DNA of 64,000 bases, taken from assembly GCA_933228675.1 (NCBI GenBank), contig OW121743.1, forward strand, positions 66,996,749 through 67,060,748, given 5' to 3'. Below the pieces are notes generated by a model. The model made no database searches. It was not told where the DNA came from and was given only the letters and a program-made list of their open reading frames with translations. The DNA is from Stomorhina lunata (taxonomy: Eukaryota; Arthropoda; Insecta; Diptera; Rhiniidae). Position numbers and translations under genes: made by a program. Every line of letters begins with the position of its first letter. Position 1 is the stretch's first letter. Below, one piece after another: positions 61,373-64,000 of the stretch.

Positions 61373-61515
61373 ATGGCCTAACCAACCATCGAAACTCGTC
61401 AAAAAATTGGTTTTTCCGCAAACATTTTTTTTGGCTTATTATCAATAAATTGGTCTGTTATATTAATAAATAAATGTAACAGATTGAGATCAAATGCAAA
61501 TACTCTTTTTTCTTG
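61373..61515. mobile_element. Foldback element, partial right arm
   Basis: From GGCCTAACCAACCATCGAAA through CCGCAAACATTTTTTTTGGC to CAAATGCAAATACTCTT this is the right arm of subfamily A with about ten substitutions and small indels. The left arm and centre are absent. Satellite units lie on both sides. Confidence 0.85.
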
Positions 61516-64000
61516 AATAATTTTTTTATAATAGAAAAATCAAAAATTTTTCTATAGAAACAAATTTTTTAAAACGCTTTTTTAAATTTTTTTTATCAAA
61601 AATTTTTCTTAAGAACATTTTTTATCAAAAATTTTTCTATAGCCAATATTTTAAATAATATTTTTATCAAAACCTTTGTTTATCAAACATTTTTCTTAGA
61701 AAATTTATTTATCAAAAATTTTTTTATTAAAAATTTTTCTATAGAAAATTTTTTATCAAATTTTCTTCTATCAAAAATTTTTCTATAGAAAATTTTTTTT
61801 ATCAAAAATTTTTCTACAGAAAATTTTTTTTATCAACAATTTTTCTATAGAAAATTTTTTTATCAAAAATTTTTCTATAGAAAATTTTTTTATCAAAAAT
61901 TTTTCTATAGAAATTTTTTTTATCAAAAATTTTTCTATAGAAAATTTTTTTATCAAAAATTTTTCTATAGAAAATTTTTTTTATCAAAAATTTTTCTATA
62001 GAAATTTTTTTTATCAAAAATTTTTCTATAGAAAATTTTTTTATCAAAAATTTTTGTACAGAAAAAACTCTTTTGGAAGATATTATTATTAAAAAATTTT
62101 CAATAGAACATTTTTATATCAAAAATTTTTCAATAGAAAATTTTTTATCAATAATTTTTCTATAGAAAATTTTTTTATCAATAATATTTTTATAGAAAAT
62201 TTATTTATCAAAAATTTTTTTTATAGAAAATTTTTTATCAAAAATTTTTCTATAGAACATTTTTTTATCAAAAATTTTTCTATAGAACATATTTTTATCA
62301 AAAATTTGTCTATAGAACAATTTTTTATCAAAAATTTTTCCATTAAAAATTTTTTTTTGTCAAAAATTTTTCTATGGAAAATTTTTTTTATCAAAAATTT
62401 TTCTATGGAACATTTTTTTAGAATTTTTTTTTTATCAAAATTTTTTTATCAATAATTTTTTTATCAAAAATTTTTCTATAGAAAATTTTTTTATCAAAAA
62501 TTTTTCTATAGAAAATTTTTTTATCAAAAATTTTTTGTACAGAAAATAATTTTTGAAAAACTATTTTGAAAGATATTTTTATTAAAAATTTTTCAAAAGA
62601 GCATTTTTATATCAAAAATTTTTCTATAGAAAATATTTTAGTCAAAATTTTTTCTGTAGAAAATATTTTTATCAAAAATTTTTGTTTTTAAAATTTTTGA
62701 TTATCAAAAATTTTTCTTAGAAAATTTATTTATCAAACATTTTTCTATTAAAAATTTTTCTATAGAAAATTTTTTATCAAAAATTTTTCTATAGAAATTC
62801 TTTTTCAAAAATTTTTCTATAGAAAATTTTTTTTATCAAAAATTTTTCTATAGAAAATTTTTTTTATCAAAAATTTTTCTATAGAAAATTTTTTTTTATC
62901 AAAAAATTTTATGTAGAAAATATTTTTTAAAAACTCTTTTGTAAAACTCTTTAAAAGTTTTTTTTATCGAGAATTTTTCTATAGATCATTTTTTCACAAA
63001 AAAAATTTATATAGAAAATTTTTATCAAAAGAAAATGTTTTTATTAAAAATTTGTCTATAGAAAAATTTTAAAAAAGGATAGATAGAATTTTTGTTTTAA
63101 ATTTTTCTATAGAAAATATTTTTATCAAAACTTTTTTTGTCGAAAATTTTTTGATCAAAAAAGTATAGAAAATTGTTTTATTAAACATTTTTCTATAGAA
63201 AATTTTTTTTATGAGAAATGTTTCCATAGAAAATTTTTTATCAAAAATGTATCTTTAGAAAATAATTTTTAAGAAACCCTTTTTTATCCAAAATTTTCTA
63301 TGGAACATTTTCAAAATTTTTTCTATACAAAATTTTTTAAATAAAAATATTTTTATCAAACATTTTTCTATACAAATTTTATTTATCAAAAATTTTTCTT
63401 AGAACATTTTTTTTATCAAAAATTTTTCTAATAGAAAATTTGTCTATAAAAAATTGTTTTATGAAAAATTTTCAATAGAAAAGTCTCTCCACATTATTAC
63501 TTCCAAAATTTTCAAAATTATTAATTTGAAAATTAAATGAACTCAATAATAATTTTTCAATAAATTTTTTTTGTCAAAAAGATTTCTATAGAATATTTTT
63601 ATTTTAAAAAATTTTCTATAGAAAATTTTTTTATGAAAAATGTTTCTATAGAAAATTGTTTATCAACAACTTGTCTATAGAAAATAATTTTTGAAGAACA
63701 CCTTTCTAAAATTTTTTAAAGTATATATTTTTATCAAAAATTTTTGTAAAGAAAATTTCTTATCAAAAATTTTTCTATAGAATTTATTTTGATAAAAAAG
63801 TATAGAAAAATTTGTTATCAAAAACTTTTCTATAGAAATTTTTTCATGAAAATTTTTCGATAAAAAATAATAATAATAATTTCGATAAAAAAATTTTTCT
63901 ATAGAAAATTAAAAAAAAACATTTTATCAAACATTTCTTGGAGAAATTTTTTTTCACAAAAAATGTTTCTATAGAAAATTTTTTATCAAAAAATTTTCTA
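61516..64000 (+). repeat. TTATCA-linker array, plus orientation, cut by window end
   Basis: Units TTTTTCTATAGAAAA then TTTTTTTATCAAAAA. The most regular portion is 61785-62060; a marker with GTACAGAAAA followed by CTCTTTTGGAAGATATT recurs as CTATTTTGAAAGATATT near 62565, showing block duplication. Orientation is opposite to the 57.1-59.1 kb array across the 2.2 kb unique block. Continues past the right edge. Confidence 0.9.

Overview
The window looks like non-coding, repeat-dominated DNA from an insect, most likely a fly. This is an inference from the strong AT bias, CAN and GTCTG microsatellites, foldback and MITE-like elements, and decayed non-LTR retrotransposon pol fragments. I found no intact protein-coding gene, rRNA, tRNA or CRISPR array. 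Open frames inside the repeats are by-products of 15- and 30-bp periods, both divisible by three. A heterochromatic or pericentromeric block, or a very large intron, would fit, but the window alone cannot decide.

By my tally about 40 kb of the 64 kb is tandem repeat. Nearly all of it belongs to one superfamily. Most units carry the 16-bp palindrome TTTTTCTATAGAAAAA (or a close variant) plus a 14-17 bp linker, and the total stays near 31 bp (30-33, with 29- and 15-bp derivatives). Linker classes define families: TTATCA (2.7-5.3, 8.0-11.0, 57.1-59.1, 61.3-64.0 kb), CTATAAAAA half-units (12.4-17.1 kb), GTTATA (18.7-20.3 and 35.8-39.1 kb), CCTA hairpin units (1.5-2.7, 21.7-27.3 and, as a mixed 29/31-bp form, 31.6-34.5 kb), AAGCGAC (40.0-42.0, 43.1-44.5, 47.1-48.8 kb), GTATTG (42.2-42.6 kb), TTTCGTC (44.5-46.2 kb) and CGTC/GACG (49.2-51.3 and 53.6-55.2 kb). 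An unrelated 20-bp AGATCA satellite sits at 48.9-49.2 and 52.9-53.6 kb.

Between arrays lie unique AT-rich stretches of 0.4-2.4 kb. They hold foldback elements (full or partial copies near 8.3, 9.7, 12.8, 17.1, 56.5-57.4 and 61.4 kb, most of them touching an array), a 572-bp MITE with long inverted arms (59.7-60.3 kb), a 244-bp inverted-repeat element (7.5 kb), two hAT-like termini (28.15 and 34.56 kb), and minus-strand retrotransposon remnants: an RNase H/zinc-knuckle region at 28.5-29.4 kb and a reverse transcriptase fragment at 29.6-29.9 kb.

No genes work together here. What is organised is the repeat system: a nearly constant palindromic core, exchangeable linkers, a period near three helical turns, frequent orientation switches, ordered layers of linker variants, and repeated juxtaposition with foldback elements.
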